Below, piece by piece: positions 20,064-31,766 of a stretch of DNA of 64,000 nt. The stretch is from NCBI GenBank assembly GCA_020746995.1, contig JAGPXD010000002.1, positions 1,612,001 to 1,676,000 of the forward strand, in the 5' to 3' direction. Source of the DNA: Plectosphaerella cucumerina. Taxonomy: Eukaryota; Ascomycota; Sordariomycetes; Glomerellales; Plectosphaerellaceae. Position numbers and translations under genes: made by a program. The notes under the pieces are model-generated. The model did no database searches. It was not told the DNA's origin and saw only the letters and a list, made by a program, of their open reading frames with translations. Numbering within the stretch: the first letter of the stretch is position 1; the number at the start of each line of letters is the position of its first letter.

Positions 20064-23000
20064 CTTTCTTCATTCCTGCCACTCCTTGGCGAAGGCTGAT
20101 ACTTACCTTGATTTCTTCACTTTTTTGGTTCATTCTTTTAATCGTCCGCTATTTCGGGCGAGCGTTTGTTTCTGTTTCGTACTCTGTTTTCCTGGGAACC
20201 GGCTGGCGTTTATGGTGTATCGCGCCTCGAAGACGCCCTGTGGAGGCTCTCTGGCATCTTTTCTGCGTCCGGCATCGATTGCTCCCTCCTTTTCTCTTCC
20301 ATATTGCATTTTTTTAACAACACACGGGGTGACGCCTTGGAAGTCGCCCTTTTTAGAGATACCATGCCACCACTGGATCGGGGCAGGAGCATCGGAGCTT
20401 GGGGTACCGGCGTTTGTTGGGAGTTTGGGCGTAGTATCGGGAAGGTTTTCCCTGCGTCGGACGGAAGCTGGGGGTGGAGGGAAGAGAAGAGAAGAGAGAC
20501 AGGCTACCGGAAGGCCGTGGAGGCCAAGCGTGTCGTGTCTTTCGTTCGGGAACTGTACCTCTACTCCTTTCATGTCTCGGCGTTCTGGCTTTTACGGTGT
20601 TGACTGAATGGTAATTGGTTCTTACCGTCGTATCTGCTTTCACTCCTCCCATTGCCTGTTGTGACTGCGACTTTCGAGGCCGGCGGTCTACTTCCGCATT
20701 CCGGGTTACTTGGAATGCGGCCGATATGAAGAGTAAAGTCCGGCACGGACGGTCTATCCGGACGAATGTGCCGAGCCATCATGGAATGATTCGCAGCAGC
20801 CGCGGGAACTTGATCGGCGAAGGTCAAAGGCCATCATCCCACCCAAGCCATGAAGCAATTTTGTCGGGGGCCTGTCCGACACGATACCCCGCCGCCACAG
20901 GTCCGTGGCCGCGCGTCCCAGCTCACGGAGAAGCACCATCTGGGTCAGGCGATGTCGCCAACGCCGATGCCGACGCTGCCCTCGGAGAACTAGTGAGGGG
21001 ACGATGGGGGAGTTGCGAGGTGTGAATAGCGCCATCACGCGGGCTGTCTGTCGAAGCAGCGGTATGACGAGGCCCTGGATGGGTAGGTCACGAGTGAAGG
21101 CATCGACGTCACAACCGCGATGGGGCTGGCTGATGCATCGGGACGGTGAAGCTATCCGGGGGGGTAGGGCATACTTGGTGATAGCACGAGGAAATATCAA
21201 AAACGTGGCTGGCATCCCGGGTTTGGGGGTGTACATCCCGTAACGTTCATCCCACCTGGGACCGTCTGCCATTTGTAGCGGAGGGTGGCATCGGCAGGGC
21301 CCACGCATCTTCTTCGGGTCCTACAGGCAGTATCCCGCGAGACAACGCTGGGAGATCGACGACCCGTGCGTGAGCTTTTCGGCCCTGGGCTTGTTGCGTC
21401 TGATGTGGGTGCCCAGTCCGTCTCAGATCTCGTGACCGGGATGGACTTTCTTGGCGTTTGATGTCTCTGAGGGGATGCTCGACCGTCGACGGTAGGGAGC
21501 ACAGAGATGGCCGTGTCGGGAAGAGGGCGAGACCGCGGGAGGGCGCGGTGCGTTTTGTGCTGAAGTGGTTTGAGGCGAGGTTTGCCTGAAGTCCAGGCAA
21601 GGCGATCATGCGAGAGAGGCGCGGGCGAGGCCGAGGAGATTGTGCTTCGACCCGCTGCCGGGCATGCCCGCTGCGTCTCTCGAAGATCAGATGCGATGAT
21701 GGACGAGAAAGTCTTGGTGCTGGGCCGGACGAGGCGGGAGAAACCGATGTCGAGACGGGATCCAGTTGTGACTGTCAAGTGTGAGGTGAGGCCCGCTCGA
21801 GGTTGTCTCCAGGTGCCCGCTGCGAAGCAGCTAGAAGGATGCCAAGCTTCTATTTCGAGGCGTCGAGGACTTTGGACGAAGCGGGCTTGCGGGAGGGCAA
21901 GGTGTCCAACTGCATCATTTCGAGAATATCGATGATAGATGAACTCGAGCACCAAACTGAATCCTCGACAAGGAATCACCAGCATGTGTCCTGGAGATCT
22001 TGTCCCCGACAAATGCCCCAAACGCACGTACCGAGTGATCCCTGTCTCACATGGGAAATCCCTGACTCGGGCATTGCAAATATAAAATTCGCCCTCGGTG
22101 TTTGCCCCGATCCGTGCAGCGTTTTTGTCGGCGCGGGAGACGGCAGTCGAACCATCTGACAAGTCCGCAACGCTGCCTGAGCGGAGAGGATTCGTCATCT
22201 CGCCGCCAATCCGGATGGCTGGGCCGGATTTAGCACAATGAGTGCAGCCGGATCAGCCAACGGGGACGTTCGGTTTGACAGATCTGGGTGGGCTTGCATG
22301 CGCACCAGATCCACGTAATGGGGGGGCGGTCGGCATCGCGGCAGAGGGCCGTACGGCGGACGATATGTGGAGGATCCGATGAGAGAGAGGGTGATACGGC
22401 ACGTGCGGCCGAGAAAACAAAACAACTTCTGTTCGGAGAGGGCCTCGACGGCGGTCAAGCATAACCTTTAGAGTATAGCCGGGGCTCTGCAAGGATTGAG
22501 AGAATGCAGGGTCGGTTTGCCGTGCAACACTGACGGCGACCGAACCAGATGTCTCTTCGGTCGAAGGTGGCCGAGACCTGAAACGTCAATATCGCCCGCG
22601 AATGCGACGCAGGACGGACGGGGCGGGCGGGCGGTTGACAGCAACCACCACCACATGGCACGGGGCGGCCATGTGCGTCTGGTGGCTCTGCGGGTTCGTG
22701 GGATTGCAGTGCGACGTAGATGTACCGAAGAATGTACAGCGCCAGCCGCCTGCTGGCTTGACGAGGAGGCGCCCTCTTCCCCCACCCCCTGCATTCGAGC
22801 GCGCCACCGGCCGGTTCTGTCGGTGGTTCTTTTTGTTCGTTTGTCTCTCTCTGTCGGCTTCCTTCATCCGAGACCTGAGGTTGGGCTGACAAACGGACGT
22901 TCCCCCGACGAGTCCGTGGCCACGATGCAAGCCGGTGCCGAATTGCCATGGGAGACCTCCCCGACGCGGCCGGGTTGCGGATCTGCCTGGCTGGCCTCGG

Positions 23001-24269
23001 CGCCGGCCTCTTGGTGCTTCAGCGTGGTCTCGGATTGCTGGAGACGGCTAGGGGCCACAGGCTGTCAAGCAGAAGCGCGGAGGTCGACAAGGGTAGGCTG
23101 GCCGCGCGGGGAGGGCCTCTGCTCCGTGGCGCAAGGATCTTTGTCCAACGCGATGAAAGGGGGGCGAGGCTGTGCGAGGGTAGGATACAGCAGAGCCCTT
23201 TGGAAGCGTCTGCTTGCAGCCAGAAAGGCAAACAGATCATGTACGTATGCGGCGCGACCAGGGCGCAAGAGGCGACCATTTGCTGGATGTGCTCGTGGTC
23301 AGCAAGGTTCGTCGGCGTTGCCGTAGGGCGATAATGTTGGGGGCGGTACGACACGGCACCTGTACCGAGCACGCGGTCAGGGTAGCGAATTGGATGACTT
23401 GGAGCAAACTTCTCGTGCGGTGCTGGATGGCCTGAACTTGGACTGATGTGACTGCGAGTTTGAAAGAAATCCCTGGCCGTTTGCTGACGGCCACAGCGCG
23501 TCCAGTGCCTGCAGGAAGGGTGAAACGGCCTCTCCAGGAGCAACTCCCGCAGAAAAAAGATACATGGGTACACGGGTACTGGCTGGCCCGTCGATGGGAG
23601 CCCCACCGCTGTTCGGCGCGCTTCGCTGCAGCATCTGTATGTACCTATGGTGTCCCGTAGTGCTTGCGTACGCACTAAAATAGGTACATCCCAAGCCCGC
23701 CCCGTCTGGTCGCTCCTTCTGCGTCCTGCAGCGGCGGCGCCGCCTCCTTGTGCCCAGCCGCCCAGGTACCTCACCTCACGCAGTAGCGCTGTATCCAGGG
23801 GGGGCTGAGACCAGACCATCCAATCCATTCCTGTTACGAGAACAGCATGTCCATCAGCCCTAGCAGCATGTCCTGCGACCTTGCAGCATGGCCAACTCAG
23901 TGTCTTCCATAAAGACATGCGATTACAGGGGAAAGAAGGGCCCAGGGGCTGCGTAATGCCCTCCCCTCCTAAAACCCAGATCGGGATTAGTGTCGGCCGA
24001 CCCTGGCCCCGCCGCAAGTACCCTGTCGTGTATTGAATGCTCCGTCGCTCCCGCCTCTCCGGTCAACTCCCGTCACTCACTTCGCTGTCGCTCTGTTCCG
24101 TGTTCCGTTCAAATCATCACCAGCATTACTTTCCCTACGTTCGCTTCTCACCTCACCATAATACCAGGCTCGAATCTTACATATACCACGAAACGACTGT
24201 ACGGATGCGATAGTCCTCATTTAGAACCGTCCCACTCTCCGGGACCCGAATCCCCTAGACCAGACCAAC
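20064..24269. other. 4.2-kb gene-poor stretch
   Basis: It starts with the T-rich 3' flank of the WD40 gene and ends in the leader of the ADAM gene. It is GC-rich and crossed by open frames on both strands, the longest 333 codons at 21197-22198 on the minus strand. Their translations are rich in Arg, Ser, Pro and Gly without domains, as expected from stop-poor GC-rich DNA. I found no supported gene, tRNA or repeat. Confidence 0.5.
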
Positions 24270-26823
24270 ATGGTCTCCCTCCGATCTCTCCTTGCCGCTG
24301 TGGGCGTCGTCGCCACCATTCACAATGTTGCCGGTACGTCGCTCGCCCTGCAAGGTCGCACGATGTGGCCCGCGATCGCCCCGGCGAGGATGCTGACATG
24401 TTCAAGCCCATTCGACGTCACGAAACCCATTACAGCGTGTTTCCCTAATCGAGGGCCCTCCGACAATACAGACCCCGTCGAAGCGAGCCCACCACCACTC
24501 CAAGTTCGATCTGACGTTTACGCTGCGCGACACGAGCCAGGAAGATGGAACACCTCAGGAGGTCCGCATCGCCCTTCGGCCCAACGACGACATCATCCAC
24601 GAGAGCATGCACATCAACTACATCGCACCCGACGGCACAGTCAGGATGGCCGAGCCGATAAAGCGTCACGAGCACAAGGTCTTCCGCGGCCAGTCCTTCG
24701 TTCGCCGAGAGGGTTCTTCAGAGTGGTCGACCGCCGGCTGGGCAAGAATCACTGTGCACCGCGACGGCAAGCATCCAGTCTTCGAGGGGGCCTTCAGCCT
24801 TGACGGCGATAACCACCACATCCAGACAGGCGAGAACTACCGTCGGCTGAAGCACGCCGAAGATCCAGTTATCGATCTCGATCAGGACCCTACCGAGTAC
24901 ATGCTCGTATGGCGGGACTCGGACGTCCATGAGGCCTGGATGGACCCGCTGGACCTGAAGAGAGATGTTCGGGGCCGGTCCTCTTGCACTTCGGATGACC
25001 TGCAGTACAACGCCGACTACCGGCCATTTGTCGCCGATGGTTCCCTTCAGGCCGTCTCCTCGGGATCCCTGTTTGGCAGGCAGATGGATGGCGGCCAGAC
25101 CGGTGACGCCGGTGGTGCCGGCTATAACCTCGTCAGCACCATCGGCAACCCTACCGGATGCCCAAACACCCGCAAGATCGCGCTCATGGGCGTTGCCACC
25201 GACTGCGGCTACACGGCTTCGTTCAACTCGTCACAGAGTGCCCGCGCCAACATTATTGCTCAGGTCAACTCTGCATCTCAGGTCTATGAGAGTGCTTTCA
25301 ACATCTCACTGGGCATTCAGAATCTAACCATCAGCGAGGGTCCCTGCCCTTCTTCCCCCAGTTCTGCGGCCCCGTGGAACCAGGCCTGCGATGCCGCAGG
25401 TGTCACCATCAGCACTCGTCTGAACCTCTTCTCGGCCTGGAGGGGTCTCTCGGCCGACAACAACGCCTTCTGGACGCTGCTTAGCACCTGCAACACTAAC
25501 TCTGCCGTAGGTCTGGCGTGGCTCGGCCAGGCCTGTGTACCCGGATCGCAGAGGACGGATGCACAGGATAATTCCAACGAAACGGTCGCCTCGGCGAACG
25601 TGGTTGTCCGGACCTCGAGCGAGTGGCAAGTACTCGCCCACGAGGTCGGCCACACCTTCGGCGCCGTGCATGATTGCGACGAATCTGCCTGCGCCACCAC
25701 CGCCAGCAGAGATCAAAGATGTTGCCCACTGAGTGCGGACCAGTGTGACGCCAAGGGGCGCTTCATCATGAACCCCTCCACCGGCACCGATATCAACACC
25801 TTCTCCCCTTGCTCTATCGGCAATATTTGCTCTGGTCTCCTGCGCGGCGCCGTCAGATCCGAATGCTTGACGGACAACCGAGGCGTCACCACCATCACCG
25901 GAAAGCAGTGTGGTAACGGCATCGTCGAGGCCGGCGAGGACTGCGACTGTGGAGGAACGGAGGGCTGCGGAGACAACCCTTGCTGCAATCCTACCACTTG
26001 CCGCTTCACTGACAATTCCGTCTGCGATCCCGCCAACGAGGACTGCTGCACCTCGCAATGCCGATTCGCCGCCGCGGGTGCCATCTGCCGTACGAGCACG
26101 GGCGAGTGCGATCCCCAGGAGACGTGCCCCGGCGATTCATCCATCTGCCCCAACGACAAGCACAAGAACGACGGTGCCAGCTGTGGCGCGAGTGGCCAGG
26201 GCCTCCAGTGCGCCTCGGGTCAGTGCACGTCTCGCCTGGCGCAGTGCCAGGCCGCCGTCGGTTTCCGGGATACGAGGAACGACACGACTGCTTGCGCGAA
26301 CGACTGCATGATCACGTGCAAGTCGCCGTCGGCCTTTGAGACAGACCTGTGCGTCACCATGATGCAGAACTTCGTGGACGGCACGCCCTGCCAGAGTGGC
26401 GGCAAATGCGACAACGGCGTGTGCAAAGGAGCCTCGTGGACGAACTGGTTCAAGGATAACCTGCACATTGTCATCCCCGTGGCAGCCTCGGTGGGTGGCG
26501 TCATCGTCCTTTTGCTCCTCTGCTGCTGCATCTCGTCCATGTGCAAGAAGAGGAGGGCCAAGGCCTACACCAAACAGGCACCCACGCCGCCGCCGATGCA
26601 GTCCTACAACAACCACCCAACCCATACCGATGCCCCTCAATGGGACAGCAACGCGGCCCGGCAGGCCCATCAGGCGGAGCAGTATAGCTGGCAGCAGCAA
26701 CAGCAGCAGCAGTACATGGCGTACCAGCAGCAATACCAGCAACAACAACAACGGAGCAATAACGAGCCCTTTTACCCAGGGCAGTGGCAACCCACGCGGA
26801 CCGCGAGCATGAGATATGCATAG
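24270..26823 (+). CDS. Fungal ADAM-type membrane metalloprotease
   Basis: Type I membrane zinc protease with two exons (24270-24333 and 24407-26823) and a 73-bp intron; 826 residues. Exon 1 encodes the signal peptide (MVSLRSLLAAVGVVATIHNVA). A prodomain runs to about residue 270. The reprolysin domain carries the full metzincin motif HEVGHTFGAVHD at 433-444, with three zinc His and catalytic Glu434. A disintegrin-type Cys-rich domain begins near 522 (CGNGIVEAGEDCDCGG) and a further Cys-rich segment reaches about 700. One transmembrane helix (about 710-732, VIPVAASVGGVIVLLLLCCC) follows, then a cytoplasmic tail with Gln-rich tracts. It is likely a plasma-membrane sheddase like the fungal ADM-A/ADM-B proteins. 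No fungal substrate can be inferred. Confidence 0.93.
26692..26753 (+). repeat. CAG/CAA-rich microsatellite coding poly-Gln in the ADAM tail
   Basis: Imperfect CAG/CAA tracts encode about 17 Gln in blocks of 7, 3 and 5, broken by Tyr, Met and Ala, in the cytoplasmic tail. Such tracts often vary in length among strains. Confidence 0.85.
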
Positions 26824-27358
26824 ACGGGGTTTCTGGGCTTGTCGACACACAGACAAGAGGGTTTCAGGGTTCCAAGGTTGCATTGCATGGACACGGAGTT
26901 TGGCGTCTTCCACACAGCACGCTGTTTTTCTCTTTTTGACGATTTCTATTTTTTATCCTGTTCTTAACCGCCCACTCCCGCCACATATCTGGTCTCCATC
27001 TCGGACCACACGCGCCTCGCGATAGCAAGAGACTGCATTATTCAGGGGAAGGGCAGCAGCAAACGACTCTGGCAGTTTCCCCGTTGTATATAGGTATGAT
27101 CTACTGGGAACACCAGAGAGCAGAGACATACATAGCTGGGGGTTACGAGGTGGCAAGACGCAGAGCGTTGGAGAGCCGAAGTCAGCTGGTCAGCTTGTAG
27201 TTGCGGTGTAGACGCCGCTGACAAGAATTGATTGACAAGCCTCATCCACTTTCAAGACTGGTGATGTGATAACATGCAATGCTGTTGACCCTAAAGAATG
27301 CTACCGATACTCATCTGACTCGTTGCTCACACCATGTTCCTTTAGGGAGTTCTCATCT
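26824..27358. other. Convergent 3' flanks
   Basis: 535 bp between the convergent ADAM gene and the unknown acidic gene. It starts with T-rich sequence. No gene is seen. Confidence 0.55.
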
Positions 27359-28201
27359 TCATGCCCTCGTCGCCGACATGTTGCCTCCGCTCTTCCTCGG
27401 CGCTCTGCTCTTGTTGCTCTGAACCTGCTCCTCCTCTTCCAATCCGCAAAGAATACGGGTGTAATATAGCCGCGTGCCGGGAATGCTCTGTAAAATGTCA
27501 GTCCTGTCCAACCCTGGCATGTAAACCGAGGCGCAACTCACGTCTTCGCGACTAGCGGCGTACCACATCAACAGCTCAGGCTGCTCCAGCACGTCCCGGG
27601 CGTGCTCGCGGCGGCGCCAGCTCTCGGAGCTCTCGCCCCGCTGGCGGCCGGAGGCGACGCCGGGAGACTGCAGGGGGAGGGCGTTGCGGCTGCCGCCGAC
27701 GGCGGGGGAGAAGCGCGTCATGGCGCTGTTGCCGCCGACAAAGTCGTGGCCGTGGGCGTCGTAGTCGTAGTCGTCAAAGTCGGACGAGTCGGAGGCGTCG
27801 TGCCTATTGACGCGGGAGACGTGACGGGGGCGGAGGCGGCCGCCGCCGGCGCCGGAGGAAGAGGTCGTCGCTGCGGCGGTGGTGGTGCCGCCGGGGGGAG
27901 GCCGCTGGGGGGTGTCGTAGTCTTGCATGTCGACGTCGTCGTAGTCGTAGTCATCGTCGTCGTACTCGTCTGAGCCGGAGCCGGCGTAGGCGTCTTTGCC
28001 GCGGGCCTGGCGGTCGCGCATGGCGGGGGTGAAGGCTGGGGAGTTTGAGGGACCAGCTCCGCGGATGTTGCTGGTCTGGAAGGGGATCGAGGGGGAGCGG
28101 GAGGGCGTCGAGCCGGCTGAGTGGCCTGCGTGAGCGAATGGGTATGGCCGCGGGGGGCCTGAGGGGGTGTTGACCGCTGAGGATGTGTAGTAGTTTGACA
28201 T
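27359..28201 (-). CDS. Conserved-looking acidic protein, family not recognised
   Basis: Two exons, 28201-27542 and 27487-27359, give 262 residues. The 54-bp intron has a GTGAGT donor, a CTGAC branch point and a CAG acceptor. The first 165 residues look disordered: a Ser/Pro-rich start, an Asp/Tyr-rich block (around residues 78-96), a Gly/Thr linker and a second Asp-rich block. The C-terminal part looks structured and is probably the functional module. It contains WRRREHARDVLEQPELLMWY followed across the splice site by SIPGTRLYYTRILCGLEEEE. The intron contains no stop and keeps frame, so retention would only add 18 residues. I do not recognise the family. Confidence 0.72.
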   Translation of the reverse strand: MSNYYTSSAVNTPSGPPRPYPFAHAGHSAGSTPSRSPSIPFQTSNIRGAGPSNSPAFTPAMRDRQARGKDAYAGSGSDEYDDDDYDYDDVDMQDYDTPQRPPPGGTTTAAATTSSSGAGGGRLRPRHVSRVNRHDASDSSDFDDYDYDAHGHDFVGGNSAMTRFSPAVGGSRNALPLQSPGVASGRQRGESSESWRRREHARDVLEQPELLMWYAASREDVSCASVYMPGLDRTDILQSIPGTRLYYTRILCGLEEEEQVQSNKSRAPRKSGGNMSATRA

Positions 28202-29368
28202 GATGGCTCAGGTGATGGGTTGTGTATGTATGTGTGATGGATGCTGTTGGGTCGGTCGTCTTGGTCCCAGGCCAGAGGCGGTCTATATCAAGAGGTGATG
28301 CGCCTCGGCCAACTTGAAGGTATGTACCTGTAAAGTCGGTCAGTCGCGGGGCTCTCTTCTCCTCACTCCGTCCTTCCCAATGAGCGGTCCGCCCCTTCTG
28401 CAGTTTACTGCCGGCCGCGCCTGCTGCAACCGCATGTCGCACAAAGCACCTTCGCCGTGGTGCGAGAAGGCCGATAAGATTAGGAGGGGGAGGGGCAAGT
28501 GACTGACCGCCCTGACGGGTTCCCGCGTCGCTTGCTGCCTATGAGGGTTGGATGACGGAATGTAGGATGGATGCTCTTTGTAGAGAGATGTCGTGGGCAG
28601 CTTTTTCGTCTGGTGACGAGGAAACAATAGCGACTCGACGCGTGAAGACAAAGGCGTTGTTGTTCACGGACCCTTGTTGAGATGTGAAAGTGCTAGGGTG
28701 AGCCGACCGGGAGTGACAAGACACTGGGGACTCGGGGCATAATGAGGGAAAATGCGGGGCGGATGCGACGACATCCGTCTGACAGGTACGATACATCGGT
28801 ACATCAGATCTCGTGCAGCCACGCCTCCAAAAGTAAGTACCGTTCCCACAAACAAGATCATCACGCAGATGCAATCCGCTCGTAGAACCATGATTGTACA
28901 AATATATTCGTCTTGGAATGCTTCTTTCGCTCGCAAATACCGGACAACCCGAGCCCCAGAATCAGCCACCTCCTTCCCCCAGGGACGCCTAGGGAAGTAA
29001 TGTACAACGCCCGCTACAAGGGCTGGTCCGCCTCCGATTTCGCCCAAGAACAAAACAAAAGCTCTATGTTTCACAATCATGCCGCCAGCTGTAGCCCGTC
29101 GACCCAGATCGCGCCCTATCCAATGCAGGCCAGTGCCAGCAGGGGGCGTCCGTCTACCGGGTCGCGCGAAAGAGCCCCTTCGGCTCCCGTACATAAGAAA
29201 CAAGTTGTCGTCTCGCCACCAGGGCTATAGGGTGTGCCCGATGGACGGGGTAGTTTTTGTGACAAGCACGCTGCGTGCTCTTCATAAGCAAAGGTTGGCT
29301 CTGGAGGAGAGTGTTTGTCGACAAAGTCGGCGACGAAAGGCCCCCCAAGGTCGAGGCGAATGGACTTT
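28202..29368. other. Intergenic between the unknown acidic gene and SIF2
   Basis: About 1.2 kb holding the promoter of the minus-strand unknown gene and the 3' flank of SIF2. No supported gene or RNA is seen. Confidence 0.55.
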
Positions 29369-31766
29369 CTACCGGCGGAAATTGATGACGGCAAGCTGGT
29401 CCACGTTAGCTCTCTGCTCATAAGACATCACTGGCATTTGTAGACATACCCTGCTGTTGGCTCCATAAGCAAGCTTCTGGCCGTCGCAGTCCCAGCCCAG
29501 GCAATGTTCGTCCTCGTCCTCCGACTCCGAATTCGTCTTAGGACTCAACCATCCGGGATGTGGTGTACGACTCCAACTTGCACGGGGCACGGCGTGCTCC
29601 CCAACTTTCCAGATAAGGATCCGCCCAACTGTTGCCCCCGCTATGAAAGCACCGTCTGGCGTAAACGCGAGGCCGACGATCGGCCCGTCCATCGTTAAGA
29701 AGCACTTTGCTTTTTGGTCTGGTCTCCTCGCGTTCCATATCAGGATCGCGCCGTCATCGCCTCCCGAGGCCAGCAGCCGCTCATCCTGCTCTGGTTGTGT
29801 GCCTTCGGGCAGCGGTTGCCACTGCAGGGCGGTGATGGTGCCCGAGTGTGCCGAGATGGTCTGCCGTTGGCCAGCATCGTCCCAGAGATCGAGAGCTCCT
29901 GTTAAGCTTGACGTCGCCGCCAGTCGTGACCGTTCATCGTACCGCACTTGCGCCAGCTGGTCGTCCGGCTTCGTTTCGAGCTTCCTCTCGAGCATGACCT
30001 CCGTCTCGGTGCAGCGCAGCAGCACCATGACATCGCCACCGCACAGAAGGAAGTCTGTATCATTGACCCAGGTCGCGTCCAGCGGGTAGCTCATAAGATC
30101 GTGGCCCGGCAGCAAGAAGACGAGTTCCCGGTTTTCGGCAGGATAGTTGATGGTGACGCGGGCGCCATTCTCGAAGGGAATGATGGACAGCAGAGCCGAG
30201 TCGTTGGGGTTCCAGCAGAGCCTGAGGACTGGCCCCTCGGCCACGTTGATGGTCAGCTCGACGTTGCCGTCCGTGTCGACAATGAGGACCGAGGCGCTGC
30301 CATCGTGATCGGCGGCGACGGCAATGCTAGTGCCGGCCGAGTTCCAGGCCATCTGGCTCACCGTGGCTGATCGTGGCAGCTGGTCGAGCAGGCTTCGTGA
30401 CGGGGGTGTGGCGCCATTCACGTGATGCGAGCCGGGCTCTGCAGATGACGGAACGGCGGTGGCACGCGAAACCGTCCAAACGCAGGCTAGCGCATCGGTC
30501 CCAGCAGCCGCCAAGATGGATGGGTCCTTGGGGTTCCACTCGCAGCGCAGCAGCACCGGTGCGTTGTCGCTAGAGGGTTGGGGCGAAGAGGGCGACGCTG
30601 CGGCGGCGGCGGCGTCGTCGGAGGCGTCGTCGGGGACCAGGCGAAGAAATGTCGTCTCGGGCGCGAGTTCCTGGACCTTTTCCACCTGCGTGCCCTGCTC
30701 GGGGCCCTCTGTGTGCGGGATTGGCGACGGGGCCTGCTCACCCTCGAGCGGCGACGGATAAGCATGGTTGTTGTCCCTGTCGGCGTGGTGCCCTGTTTGG
30801 TGGTCTAGCTCCATGGGGGTCGTGGCTGCATCCACCCCATTTTCGTACCCATTGCTGAGTCTCGGGCGCTTGGCTGGTGATCCATTCATCTGATGCTGGT
30901 GCGACCTGCCGCTCTCGAGCTGTCGTTTCCTGGAGCCGTCGACCTCGTCCATAGCGGCGTCGTCCTCCTCTTCGATTTTCTGTGGCGGTTGGGGCGTGAT
31001 GGGCCCGAAGACGCCAATCTGCGGCGCTTCCACTGTCGCGCTTGTCTGTGCATCTGGGGCCACCTGCACCGAGAGAAAAAAGAGAAGAGAGCGTCAGTCA
31101 ACCGGCTCAATCCGGACGAGAACCGGCCAGACGGAGGGCCGCGAGTGCCAATGGGTGAAGGATGGTCTCATGATGAGCCGAGGGGGGCGCGGCAGCGGTC
31201 ACTCACCAGCTTTCGTGCATGCTCACGCTCGAGGGCGTTGTAGCAGAGGCCCTTGTTGACGACTGAGACGAGGGCATGGCTCTTGACGTGGCGCGCAAAG
31301 TCAAAGTGTCGATGGGGTTCGCTGATGTGCCACTCCTTCTGAAACTTTGCAGCGGCTTCTCGATAATCTAGACCGCGGGGGGGCCAAAGTCAGTCAACAC
31401 GTACCATGAATGCACACGCAAACATGCAGAGGCCGGGGATGGGCAATGGTGGAAGACGGCGTGGCGGCGGGCGAAGGGGTGTGATCCGGCGCCAGTTTCA
31501 GAGAGTTCACGTACTGCCTTCGAGGAGGTACCTAGAAAGAACACAAGGGAAGGAACGTTAGCCAGGCGCACCGCGAGGGGGGCAACAACATCTCGCAGCC
31601 CTCGGCGCGACGAGCCTCTCCCGATCGGACGTCGCAAAAGTGAGAGCGAGAGAGCCCATGCATCGCAGCGCGTCGGGGTGGGTGAGATGCGTTGAAAGCT
31701 TGGGGTTGAGGCTCACCTCCACACGAGGTAGTTCAACCTGTCGGAGTCGAGGTGTTCCTTCATCAT
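29369..31766 (-). CDS. SIF2: SIF2/TBL1-type LisH-WD40 corepressor subunit
   Basis: Homologue of yeast Sif2 (Set3 histone deacetylase complex) and animal TBL1 (NCoR/SMRT-HDAC3), acting in the nucleus. Five exons: 31766-31717, 31531-31515 (17 nt), 31367-31207, 31063-29450 and 29395-29369; 622 residues. The N-terminal LisH helix pair LDSDRLNYLVWRYLLEGNYREAAAKF (residues 6-31) is split over the first three exons. An adjacent helical segment reaches residue 75. A disordered acidic region with a basic KRPRL stretch (a possible nuclear localisation signal) follows to about 220. WD40 repeats run from about 225 to the end, for example LLASGGDDGAILIWNAR. The last exon codes only LAVINFRR plus the stop. 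Introns are 185, 147, 143 and 54 bp. Together with SSN6, this window holds two corepressor components 11 kb apart. Confidence 0.92.

Noticed and set aside
21197..22198. 333-codon open frame on the minus strand in the gene-poor stretch
   Set aside because: The translation is Arg/Ser/Pro-rich with no domain, and GC-rich DNA commonly leaves such frames open. No start context or splice partner was seen.
22496..24017. Overlapping frames of about 276 and 332 codons on opposite strands
   Set aside because: Neither has a domain or consistent codon bias, and they overlap each other in a GC-rich flank.
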